Assembly: GCF_000244955.1 (NCBI RefSeq)
Contig: NZ_CM001439.1
Span: forward strand, 4,769,234 to 4,833,233
Length of the DNA stretch: 64,000 nt
Direction: 5' to 3'
Source: Saccharomonospora marina XMU15
GTDB taxonomy: Bacteria > Actinomycetota > Actinomycetes > Mycobacteriales > Pseudonocardiaceae
Below are positions 16,971 through 24,595 of the stretch, piece by piece (position 1 is the stretch's first letter; each line of letters opens with the position of its first letter). A program made the translations under genes and the position numbers. Below the pieces are notes generated by a model. That model saw nothing but the letters and a program-made list of their open reading frames with translations. It searched no databases and was not told the origin of the DNA.

Positions 16971-17737
16971 CGGCTGCCTGCGCTCATCGGAACGGAGTTC
17001 GCGAGACCACCATCCACGCCGAGGTCCTGACCTGTGACGTAGCCCGCGCGGGACGAAAGCAGGAAGGTCACCACGTCGGCCACCTGCTCGGGCTCACCGA
17101 ACTCGCCCAACGGGATCTGGGCCCGGATGGCCTCACGTGCCTGCTCCGTCGGCGCGACCTCGTCGAGCATCTCCGTGCGGGTGAAGCCGGGGCTCACCGC
17201 GTTGACCCTGATGCTCTTGTCGGCCAGGTCCGACGCGAGCGTGCGCGTGAGATTGGTGGCCGCGGCTTTTGCCGCGGCGTACACCGACGCCAAACCCAGG
17301 CCACGGTGCGCCATGACAGATCCATTGATCACAACGAAGCCGCCGCGATCGAACAGCGGGACTGATTTCTGGATAGTGAAGAAGACTCCTTTCAAGTTGA
17401 TGTCCAAGACTCTGTCGAAGTCTTTCTCACTCACCAACTCACTCGGTGAAGAAAAGGGGACACCAGCATTGGCGAAGACGCCGTCCAGCCGCCCGTAACG
17501 TGTACGTACCGCGGCAATGAGATTGTCGAGACTGTCGGTGCGGGATACGTCCGCGACCACACCAATGGCCCGGCCACCTGCCGGGTCCAGTTCCTTCGCC
17601 GCTGTCTCCACCCTGTCGGCTCGGCGGCCGGCGAGAACGACATTCGCCCCTTCGCGAACAAGCCGCGCTGCGGTGGCAAGACCTATGCCGCTGCCACCAC
17701 CTGTGATCAGGATGGTCTTGCCATCGAATTCACCCAT
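16967..17737 (-). CDS. Short-chain dehydrogenase/reductase
   Basis: Classical SDR of 256 residues. The cofactor motif TGGGSGIG is at about 10-17, followed by NAG at about 88 and a catalytic Ser-Tyr-Lys set in NGSVMAHRGLGLASVYAAAKAA. The R at the end of beta-2 (LAGRRADRV) suggests NADPH. DGGLANSV closes the fold. The ATG at 17737 begins the domain; the open frame extends upstream but that part is non-homologous. The stop overlaps the flavin monooxygenase start, so the two are co-translated. It is expected to reduce a ketone or oxidise an alcohol on the cluster product. Confidence 0.88.
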   Translation of the reverse strand: MGEFDGKTILITGGGSGIGLATAARLVREGANVVLAGRRADRVETAAKELDPAGGRAIGVVADVSRTDSLDNLIAAVRTRYGRLDGVFANAGVPFSSPSELVSEKDFDRVLDINLKGVFFTIQKSVPLFDRGGFVVINGSVMAHRGLGLASVYAAAKAAATNLTRTLASDLADKSIRVNAVSPGFTRTEMLDEVAPTEQAREAIRAQIPLGEFGEPEQVADVVTFLLSSRAGYVTGQDLGVDGGLANSVPMSAGSR

Positions 17738-17856
17738 GCGAACAGCATCGCCCCGAGAGACCGCACCGGGCATCTCTGGCGTTGCGGTTGGTCGATGGGC
17801 GTGAGTGGGGCGCTCCAACCCCTGCCGAACGCTCAGAATCGGTCGCCGCGTCGGGC

Positions 17857-18456
17857 CTATACTTCTCGGGCCGCGAGTTCGGCGATAGCCGCCAGGTCGG
17901 CTTTGAGTTGCGCGGAAACGTCTTGATCGGTGTCCGGCTGATCCATTCCGGGCACCACCGTCCACGTTCCCTCGGCCAACCGGTCGGCGGCAAGGCCCAC
18001 ACACCTGAGGCCGTTCCGGACGAGGAGGGCAGGCGCGGCGGGTGCTGCTTGGGTACGAAGCTCTATGCCGACGCGAGTGATGACCTCGCACAGGTCGGCT
18101 GCCACATCCGGGTCGCCGTTAATCGCGCCGATGCGGGCTGCCACGGCGAACGTCGATATCAGCAAGCCTGCGTCTGGCATGGTCAGCGGGATCGGTGGTA
18201 GCACCTCGTCATGGGCGGCCTCGGTCTCACGCATGGTTCTGGCGGCGCTGCGAGCAAGCGAGACCGCGGTCTCCGCCGAAAGAGTTGCCAACGCGCTTCG
18301 CTTGCTCATCCCCGACTCGGCGGCCAACTGGTCCAGGTATGCGCACAGCAGCTCCTTCGCACCCCCTGGCTTCAATCGCATGTTCCGGGCGGCGAACTCT
18401 GTCTCAAGCGCATCAGCCAGGTTCCTGAAGTCCTCGGTTCGATGGAGCTCAGCCAT
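17857..18456 (-). CDS. Hypothetical protein, mostly helical
   Basis: A 199-residue protein I do not recognise. It is rich in Ala, Glu, Leu and Arg, with several likely amphipathic helices (MAELHRTEDFRNLADALETEF, KRSALATLSAETAVSLARSAART). There is one moderately hydrophobic stretch (AGLLISTFAVAARIGAI) and an acidic C-terminal tail. The ATG at 18456 begins the coding-like region; the frame is open further upstream but loses coding character. No strong ribosome site is seen. It is encoded between the SDR and the iron-uptake locus and may mark the cluster boundary. No function can be proposed. Confidence 0.5.
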   Translation of the reverse strand: MAELHRTEDFRNLADALETEFAARNMRLKPGGAKELLCAYLDQLAAESGMSKRSALATLSAETAVSLARSAARTMRETEAAHDEVLPPIPLTMPDAGLLISTFAVAARIGAINGDPDVAADLCEVITRVGIELRTQAAPAAPALLVRNGLRCVGLAADRLAEGTWTVVPGMDQPDTDQDVSAQLKADLAAIAELAAREV

Positions 18457-18851
18457 GGCGGAAGGGTATCGGGACCGTGGAGCGACGCAAAGGCGTTCAA
18501 ACCACGCGCGAACTCGGCGGTCTCGACCAGTACGCATGGCGATGCCGGTGGCCTGCGAAGCCGGGTCCCGGCACAAGGAGGAACTTGACTTCGCCGGACG
18601 GAAACTGTTCTGCGCTGTCGGACAACAGCTCTTCCACGCTTGCGTGCTCGACCGCGCACTGTGCCGTGAAAGGACAGCCTTCGTGCGAAGCGCATGAGAC
18701 CCCGGTTCTGCTGGACGAGACCACGCGCCGACACCGGCCGCGAGCGGCGGAACTCCTGCGGGTGGAAGGCTGGCTCCCCGGCAACGCCGACAGCCGCGGG
18801 TGGTGCTGATTCCGCCCGGCGGTCTGGGCCGGCATCGCCACGGTCCGGCCG
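18457..18851. other. 395-base gap, no convincing gene
   Basis: Short overlapping frames exist on both strands. One leftward frame (18497-18841) contains a cysteine-rich segment (VSCASHEGCPFTAQC), but its third-position composition is mixed and it has no clear start. I see no promoter box or repeat. It separates the biosynthetic cluster from the iron-uptake genes. Confidence 0.4.
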
Positions 18852-19838
18852 CTACCGGCGCATCGGGTCGACCCCGAAGATCTTCGCCATGTCGTCCATC
18901 ATGTAGTTCGCGCCCTGCAGGCTCACCGAGAGCATCCACGTCGCGTCGTTCACCTCGTGGACATTGCCTTCCCTGACGGCGGTGAGCTTTCGCCACAGCG
19001 GGTTGCGCAGGAAGCGTTCCCTGGACTGGTCGCCGCCTTCGTATGTGGAGACGAAAATGTGGTCGCCGTCGGCCTTGCGGATCTGCTCCTCACCGATCTC
19101 CACCGCGAACTCGTCGACGTCCTGAGCTTTCGGCCGCGCCAGCCCCATGTCGTCGAGAACGATGCCGGTGAACGATTCCTTGCCCAGCAAGCGGGTCGGG
19201 CCTCCCATGAACCGGATCGCCGAGATGGTGGGATTGTTCGCCTTCTCGTTGATCGCCTTGCCGAGTGCGGCGGCGCGCTGCTCGTAGGCGGACAGCGACT
19301 GCGCTGCCTTCGCTTCCGCACCCAGCGCCTTGCCGAGCATGGTGATGTTTTCCTTCCACATCGGACCTGTTGTCTCGACGAACACCGTCGGCGCGATGGC
19401 GGAAAGCTCGTCGTACAGCGCGTCGTGGCGCACGGTGGCCGAAACGATCAGATCCGGTTCCAAAGCCGCGATCGCCTCCAGATTCGGCGACTCAAGGGGA
19501 CCGACCTCCTCGGTGGCACTCACCGCGTCGCCGAGGTAGGAGGGGAATTCCCGGTCGTCGCCGTAGCTGCCGATACCGCCCAGGAGCGGCCGATCCAGCG
19601 CGAGGACAGCCTCCACCAGGCTCGGGTCGAGTGCGACGATGCGCTCCGGCTTCGTCTCGATCGTCGTCGAGCCCTTGTCGTGCTGCACCGTTCGCGGAAA
19701 CCCGGCCTGCGCGGTGCCGCCCTGGTTCGCGCTCTGCGGCGTCTCACCGCCACCGCAGCCGGCCAGGCCGACCAGCAGGGCCAGCCCCGCGAGCGCGGCC
19801 GTGACCCTCGCTCCGACTCGTCGCTTGCGTACTCGCAC
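18852..19838 (-). CDS. Fe(III)-siderophore ABC transporter substrate-binding lipoprotein
   Basis: A 328-residue extracytoplasmic binding protein of the FecB/FepB class. Residues 1-27 form a basic lipoprotein signal peptide with lipobox VGLAGC. The mature protein shows PERIVALDPSLVEAVLAL and LEAIAALEPDLIVSA, the two-lobed helical-backbone signature of siderophore binders, and ends with the typical LSVSLQGANYMMDDM helix. It is transcribed leftward, immediately behind an IdeR-like box at 19853-19871, which indicates iron repression. The matching permeases and ATPase lie just upstream as a separate unit with their own box. The siderophore is unknown. Confidence 0.9.
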   Translation of the reverse strand: MRVRKRRVGARVTAALAGLALLVGLAGCGGGETPQSANQGGTAQAGFPRTVQHDKGSTTIETKPERIVALDPSLVEAVLALDRPLLGGIGSYGDDREFPSYLGDAVSATEEVGPLESPNLEAIAALEPDLIVSATVRHDALYDELSAIAPTVFVETTGPMWKENITMLGKALGAEAKAAQSLSAYEQRAAALGKAINEKANNPTISAIRFMGGPTRLLGKESFTGIVLDDMGLARPKAQDVDEFAVEIGEEQIRKADGDHIFVSTYEGGDQSRERFLRNPLWRKLTAVREGNVHEVNDATWMLSVSLQGANYMMDDMAKIFGVDPMRR

Positions 19839-19852
19839 AGCCCCTCCAGTAG

Positions 19853-19871
19853 TTAGGTTAGGGAAACCTTA
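19853..19871 (-). promoter_or_regulatory. IdeR/DmdR-type iron box before the binding-protein gene
   Basis: TTAGGTTAGGGAAACCTTA is a 19-base imperfect palindrome close to the actinobacterial iron-box consensus TTAGGTTAGSCTWACCTWA. It lies 15 bases before the ATG of the lipoprotein gene, where bound repressor would block transcription under iron-replete conditions. Confidence 0.8.
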
Positions 19872-19918
19872 CTTCGCTCAAGTTAGTCGAGGCGGTCGTC
19901 ATACGGAAGAGGTGATCG

Positions 19919-20755
19919 TCACGTGGCCCGGCCGACCGGCACGACAAGTGGACTACCGGCCACCGGATCGGGCACGATCCGCGCTCGCACGTCGAACACC
20001 GTCGTCACGAGTTCTTCGGTTACGACGTCGACGGGCGCGCCGGTGGCGACGACCGCACCGGCGCGCAACGCGACGAGATGGTCCGCGTAACGGCTTGCCT
20101 GATTCAGATCGTGCAGCACCATCACCACTGTCCGACCATGGTCTCGGTTGAGCCGCCGCACGAGTTCCAGCACGTCGATCTGATGCGCGATGTCGAGGAA
20201 GGTGGTGGGCTCGTCGAGCAGCAGCCACGGCGTGTTCTGGGCGATGACGAGCGCCAGCCAGGCCCGCTGCCGCTGCCCCCCGGACAGCGTGTCGACGGGT
20301 TCGTCGGCCAGGTCGGCGAGATCGGTCGAAGCCAGGGCCGCGAGCAGGGCTTTCTCGTCCGCTTCTGACCATTGCCGCCACACCGAGGTGTGTGGCGTGC
20401 GACCGCGCCGGACAAGGTCTCGCACCGTGATGCTTTCCGGCGTGGTCGGCGCCTGCGGCAACAGGCCCAGCTTCCTCGCGACATCCCGGGTACGCATCCG
20501 GTGGACATCCCGACCGTCCAAAAGCACCTGTCCGCCGGACGGCCAGAGCAGCCGCGCCAGCGTGCGCAGCAGCGTCGACTTGCCCGAGCCGTTGGCGCCG
20601 ATGACGGCTGTCACCGCACCTGCAGGCAGTTGGAGGTCGAGTTGCTCGATCACCATCCGGTCGGCGCCGTACCCGACGCGCAGCCGTTCGGCTCGCAGGC
20701 TCGACGCAGCGGCCACGGAAAGTTGCTGATCGAGGCCTTCCGAGGTCCTGGTCAT
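19919..20755 (-). CDS. Siderophore ABC transporter ATPase (FecE/FepC type)
   Basis: A 278-residue ABC ATPase. Walker A is GANGSGKST, the Q-loop is LLPQAPTTPESITV, the signature is LSGGQRQRAW, Walker B is WLLLDEPTTFLDIAH, and the H-loop is VLHDLNQASRYAD. These are typical of iron-siderophore and vitamin B12 importers. The ATG at 20755 is favoured because it overlaps the permease stop (ATGA at 20752-20755). It is the last gene of the permease-permease-ATPase operon and would power uptake of the ligand bound by the downstream lipoprotein. Confidence 0.92.
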   Translation of the reverse strand: MTRTSEGLDQQLSVAAASSLRAERLRVGYGADRMVIEQLDLQLPAGAVTAVIGANGSGKSTLLRTLARLLWPSGGQVLLDGRDVHRMRTRDVARKLGLLPQAPTTPESITVRDLVRRGRTPHTSVWRQWSEADEKALLAALASTDLADLADEPVDTLSGGQRQRAWLALVIAQNTPWLLLDEPTTFLDIAHQIDVLELVRRLNRDHGRTVVMVLHDLNQASRYADHLVALRAGAVVATGAPVDVVTEELVTTVFDVRARIVPDPVAGSPLVVPVGRAT

Positions 20756-21873
20756 CGACCACCTCCGGTACGAACCACCAGCCACAACAGGTATGGGGCG
20801 CCGACCAGAGCTGTCACCGCGCCCGCGGGAAGCTCGGTGCCGGGGACCAGCAGCCTGGCGACGAGGTCCGCCGCGAGCAGCACGACCGCACCCACCAACG
20901 CGGACGCGATCAGCGGAATCCCCGAGGTGCCGACGATCCTGCGAGCCAGCTGCGGTGCCAGCAAAGCGACGAAGTTGACCGGCCCCGCGGCGGCCACGGC
21001 GGTACCTGTCAGGGCGAAAGCGACGGCGAAGGACGCGACCTGGGTCCGCGCGACGGCAACGCCCAGTGTGGCCGCGGCCGGTTCACCGAGCGCAAGCACG
21101 CTCAGCCGCCTGCCGAGCAGCAGTGCGCTCGGCAGCAACACGGCGAGTGCGAGTCCTACCCCGGCAACGTGTTCCCAGCCGCGACCGTGCAGGCTTCCGA
21201 CCAGCCATACGGCCGCCTTCGTGGCCTGGTCCACGTCGCCGGTCGTCAAGCTCCAGTGCACCAGCGCGATGAAGGCGGCGTGGCACACGATGCCCACGAG
21301 CACGACCCGCTGCGTGCTGAACGTCGCGCCCGCACCACCTCGCCCGCGCAGACTTGCCACACCCAGGACGACGACCGCGGCGAGGAACGCACCGATGACC
21401 GCCCCGACGGGCAATCCGATCCTGGACAGTTCGGCGGCCGCGCCCCCATAGCCGACCGTCCCACCGCCGAAAGCCAACAGCACGATCACGGCGCCGAAAC
21501 TGGCGCCTGCGGTCACCCCGATCACGTCGGGAGCCGCGATCGGGTTGCGCGTCACCGACTGCACGATCGCACCGGAGAGCCCGAGTGCGGCGCCGACCAG
21601 CACGGCCACCGCCACGCGCGGCAGGCGGAAGCGCTGGACGATCAGCGTGGTCGCGCTGTCGGCCTCACCGAGGAGTCCGCCGAGCACCTGCGCTAGCGGG
21701 ATCGTCCGGGTTCCGACGGCGATGGCCAGCACGCAAAGCACGAGTAGCAGCCCCAGCAGCGCCGAGCCGAGCAGCAAGCCGCGCGGATGGATGAGCACGC
21801 TGAGGGCTCCCCTGCGCGACCGGCCGACCAGTGCGGGGCCCGAGCGGGCGAAGGACGTCGAGGCGGTACTCAC
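20752..21873 (-). CDS. Siderophore ABC transporter permease, second subunit
   Basis: A 373-residue FecCD-family permease with about ten hydrophobic segments. The family signature VGAALGLSGAIVQSVTRNPIAAPDVIGVTAGASFGA is clear, as are GPVNFVALLAPQLARRIVG and the final LVGAPYLLWLVVRTGGGR. The start overlaps the first permease by 4 bases and the stop overlaps the ATPase, so the three are translationally coupled. With the other permease it forms the heterodimeric channel for the Fe-siderophore complex. Confidence 0.92.
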   Translation of the reverse strand: MSTASTSFARSGPALVGRSRRGALSVLIHPRGLLLGSALLGLLLVLCVLAIAVGTRTIPLAQVLGGLLGEADSATTLIVQRFRLPRVAVAVLVGAALGLSGAIVQSVTRNPIAAPDVIGVTAGASFGAVIVLLAFGGGTVGYGGAAAELSRIGLPVGAVIGAFLAAVVVLGVASLRGRGGAGATFSTQRVVLVGIVCHAAFIALVHWSLTTGDVDQATKAAVWLVGSLHGRGWEHVAGVGLALAVLLPSALLLGRRLSVLALGEPAAATLGVAVARTQVASFAVAFALTGTAVAAAGPVNFVALLAPQLARRIVGTSGIPLIASALVGAVVLLAADLVARLLVPGTELPAGAVTALVGAPYLLWLVVRTGGGR

Positions 21874-22892
21874 AACACCGCTCCCGCGAGTTTGGCCCGC
21901 CGCACCAGCAGCAGCACGACCGGAGCGCCGACAACCGCCGTGACCACGCCGACCTGGAGTTCACCCGGCCGCACGACCACCCGCCCGACCACATCGGCCG
22001 CGACGAGCAGCGTCGCACCGAGCACGGCCGCGTAGGGCAGCAGCCAACCGTGCCTCGGCCCGGTGAGCGCGCGGGCGGCGTGCGGCACCACCAGCCCGAC
22101 GAAACCGATCGGACCGGCCGCGGCGACAGCGGTGGACGTCAGCAGGATGACACCGAGGCCTGCGACGAGTCGGGTTCGGCCGACCCGGATGCCGATGCCA
22201 CGCGCCACGTCGTCACCGAGTGCCAATGCGTCGAGTCCCCGTGCGGCCACGCCGGTGAGCGCCAATCCGGCGAGTAACACCGGCGCGATGGTGGTGAGGG
22301 TGGGGCTCCCGCGCCCCGCGAGTGCACCCACCAGCCAGAACCGGTACTCGTCGAGGGTCTGGGCGTCCAGCAGGACCAGCACGGAGATGACCGCCACGAT
22401 CATCGCGGACATCGAAAGGCCCACCAGGGCAAGCGACGCCGGTGCCATACCGGCGCGGCCGTAGCCTGCCAGCGACAGCACAGCGCCACCGACGACGGCC
22501 GCGCCCACGCTGGCGGCAAGCAGCTGTGTCGCCAGGGTCGTGATGCCGAACGCGAAGGTGCCGACCACGATCGCCAGCGCCGCACCGGCCGACACACCCA
22601 GCAGCGCCGGATCGGCCAGCGGGTTGCGGGTGATGCCCTGGGCGAGCGCGCCGCCGACGCCCAGCGCGGCACCGACCAGCACCCCCAGCAACGTTCTCGG
22701 AATGCGCTGCTCCCACACGATGATCGCCGCGTCGCTCCCGTCGCGCCGCAGAAGCGCATGCAGCACATCGGTCAGTGGCACGGCGCGGCTACCGAGTGCG
22801 AGGCCGAACAGCACCGCGGCCGCGAGTAGCAGCAGCGCGACGAGCAGACCGATGGCCGGCCGGCCGAGTGATCGCGCCCCCGCCTCTGACAT
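21870..22892 (-). CDS. Siderophore ABC transporter permease, first subunit
   Basis: A 340-residue FecCD-family permease. It shows VGAALGVGGALAQGITRNPLADPALLGVSAGAALAIV, GPIGFVGLVVPHAARALTGP and a terminal VVGAPVVLLLVRRAKLAGAVL. It is the first gene of the leftward three-gene operon and has an iron-box-like sequence immediately upstream (22899-22917). The N-terminal arm is short and the first membrane helix begins near residue 12. Confidence 0.92.
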   Translation of the reverse strand: MSEAGARSLGRPAIGLLVALLLLAAAVLFGLALGSRAVPLTDVLHALLRRDGSDAAIIVWEQRIPRTLLGVLVGAALGVGGALAQGITRNPLADPALLGVSAGAALAIVVGTFAFGITTLATQLLAASVGAAVVGGAVLSLAGYGRAGMAPASLALVGLSMSAMIVAVISVLVLLDAQTLDEYRFWLVGALAGRGSPTLTTIAPVLLAGLALTGVAARGLDALALGDDVARGIGIRVGRTRLVAGLGVILLTSTAVAAAGPIGFVGLVVPHAARALTGPRHGWLLPYAAVLGATLLVAADVVGRVVVRPGELQVGVVTAVVGAPVVLLLVRRAKLAGAVL

Positions 22893-22898
22893 GCGGAC

Positions 22899-22917
22899 TA
22901 ATGTAAGGCATACCTAA
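22899..22917 (-). promoter_or_regulatory. IdeR-like iron box before the permease operon
   Basis: Read leftward, TTAGGTATGCCTTACATTA resembles the 19-base iron-box palindrome with a few mismatches. It lies only 6 bases before the permease start, consistent with repression by iron-loaded IdeR/DmdR. Confidence 0.65.
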
Positions 22918-22984
22918 CTGGCACGGAACCAGTCGCCGACCGTCCTCGCTGTGACACTCAGCGCATTGACTGGACCAGCCATCG

Positions 22985-23003
22985 TTAGCTTAGTCTTACC
23001 TAA
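22985..23003 (+). promoter_or_regulatory. Strong IdeR/DmdR box before the leader ORF and MFS gene
   Basis: TTAGCTTAGTCTTACCTAA is a near-perfect match to the actinobacterial iron-box palindrome. It sits about 30 bases before a possible leader ORF and 110 bases before the MFS transporter, and 93 bases from the divergent permease start. It ties the exporter-like gene to iron starvation. Confidence 0.85.
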
Positions 23004-23032
23004 GTTCGGGACAACCGAGCCTAGGGAGCACC

Positions 23033-23113
23033 GTGAGGGCCGAAACCGCTGCGGAAGCCGCCTGCCCCGATCTCGGCTACGGCACTCGGCAGGCAAGTAC
23101 GGCGGTGGCCTGA
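23033..23113 (+). CDS. Possible 26-residue leader ORF coupled to the MFS gene
   Basis: A GTG at 23033 with AGGGAG 4 bases upstream opens a short frame ending at TGA 23111-23113. The stop overlaps the MFS start in a TGATG arrangement. The encoded peptide (MRAETAAEAACPDLGYGTRQ then ASTAVA) has no family I know. The good ribosome site, which the MFS gene itself lacks, suggests the peptide's translation delivers ribosomes to the transporter start. A regulatory leader or an unrelated short frame are both possible. Confidence 0.45.
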   Translation: MRAETAAEAACPDLGYGTRQASTAVA

Positions 23114-24363
23114 TGGACACTCCGCCCGGCCTGCCAAGCAACCGCGCGATTCCCGTGCTGTGGTTCGGCCAGTTCGCCGCCGTGGCGGGACTGACCATCG
23201 TGGTCCCGCTGCTCCCGTTCTACCTTTCGGATCTCGGAGTCACGGCCGTGGCCGTGCCGTGGTGGACCGCGGTCGCGCTGGCCGCGCCCGCGGTGACCCA
23301 GCTGATCACCGCGCCGCTGTGGGGGATGGTTGGTGACCGGTACGGGCACAAGGTCATGGTGGTGCGCGCGCACGCCGGGCTGGCACTCGCGGTCGGTTTG
23401 ATGGCCCTGGCCGACGGTCCCGGCGAGTTCCTGGCCTACCGCCTCCTGCAAGGCGCATGCGGCGGGGTGGTGAGTTCGACGGCCAGCTACGTCAGTTCGC
23501 TTTCCGCACCCGACAGGCGGGGCCGCGCGCTGGGCGGGCTGTTCGGCGCCACCGCGGCAGGCTCGTTGCTCGGGCCTCTGGTCGGCAGCGTGCTCGCCGG
23601 GCAGTTCGGCTTCGAAGCGCTGTTCGGCTGTGTCGCCGCGCTGCTGCTGGCCTCCGCCTGCCTGGCACTGCTCGTGCTGCCCCACGCACCTGTGGCAGCG
23701 CCGCGACGTGGCGGCGGCCGATCGGAGCGGGCATTGCGAGAAGTAGCGGCGCGGCTGCTGGGCAACCGGTACAGCCGCTCGATCCTGCTGGCCGGCCTCC
23801 TCGCACAGGCAGCCATCTACGCACTGGTCGTGGTTTTCGCCCCGCGAGTGCAGCAGATCACCAGTTCAGTGGCATCCGCGACGATGTGGGTGGGAGCGTT
23901 GCAGGCGGTCACGTGGGCGGCGTCGCTGCCGGGCGGGCTGTGGTGGGGCAGGCGCAACGACCGGCACTCGGTACACGCCGGCTTCGCGATCGCGACCGCG
24001 TGCTGCGGTGTGGCCGTCGGCCTGCAGGCGCTGCCAACCACCCCGGAGATGTTGCTGCCGTTGCGGTTGGCCCAGGGATTCTGCTTCGCCGCACTCGCCC
24101 AGTCCGTGCTCCACGTGGCAGCCGCGGTGATACCCGCCGAAACGCGCGGCACCGCGGTGGGCCTGGCGAGCGGGCTGCTCGACCTGGGGCAGGTTGGTGG
24201 GCCCGTGCTGGGCGCGCTGGCCGTCAGCCTGCTGTCCGCTTCAGGCGCCTTTCCCGTCATCGCAATCCTGCTGACAGCGGCGGCAGGCCTTGCCCTGTCG
24301 GGCACCCGGCAGCGGGACCGGACCGCCCTGGCGGCCCCGCTGCTGACCGAGGCGAACCGTTGA
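23113..24363 (+). CDS. MFS transporter, probably iron-regulated
   Basis: A 416-residue major facilitator with about twelve hydrophobic segments. The motif A loop reads GMVGDRYGHKVMVV, and LLQGACGGVVSSTASYVSSLS follows in helices 4-5. The second half begins near residue 215, after an arginine-rich linker (PRRGGGRSERALREVAARL). The ATG at 23113 is chosen because it begins the first hydrophobic block and overlaps the leader stop. A strong iron box upstream and the neighbouring siderophore importer suggest a siderophore exporter or importer, although no siderophore synthetase is present here. Other drug or metabolite export is possible. Confidence 0.8.
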   Translation: MDTPPGLPSNRAIPVLWFGQFAAVAGLTIVVPLLPFYLSDLGVTAVAVPWWTAVALAAPAVTQLITAPLWGMVGDRYGHKVMVVRAHAGLALAVGLMALADGPGEFLAYRLLQGACGGVVSSTASYVSSLSAPDRRGRALGGLFGATAAGSLLGPLVGSVLAGQFGFEALFGCVAALLLASACLALLVLPHAPVAAPRRGGGRSERALREVAARLLGNRYSRSILLAGLLAQAAIYALVVVFAPRVQQITSSVASATMWVGALQAVTWAASLPGGLWWGRRNDRHSVHAGFAIATACCGVAVGLQALPTTPEMLLPLRLAQGFCFAALAQSVLHVAAAVIPAETRGTAVGLASGLLDLGQVGGPVLGALAVSLLSASGAFPVIAILLTAAAGLALSGTRQRDRTALAAPLLTEANR

Positions 24364-24595
24364 AACGCGATGCAGGCCTTTTCGGTTGGTGGACACAAAC
24401 CTTTGGTTGTCGCAGGCCCAGCTCGGCGCGACCTCCTCGGGCACGGTTCGCCGTGACCTCGCCGACCACCGCGCTGCCCTCGAAGGACCGGTCGGCAGCG
24501 ACAGTCAGGCGACCAGTCCAGGCGCTGCCGTCGACGCCCGCGACCGGGGATCCGCGACACCGTCGGCGCGGATCGCCTCTCACAGTGTCCGCGGT
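24364..24595. other. 232-base convergent intergenic stretch
   Basis: It lies between the two MFS genes. An 8-bp inverted repeat (CGGCAGCG at 24493-24500 with 24523-24530) could form a hairpin. A leftward frame across it has a somewhat coding-like composition but no recognisable domain, so a gene remnant is possible. Confidence 0.3.

Noticed and set aside
18497-18841. Leftward cysteine-containing frame between the hypothetical gene and the siderophore-binding protein
   Set aside because: Mixed third-position composition, no good start or ribosome site, no family pattern.
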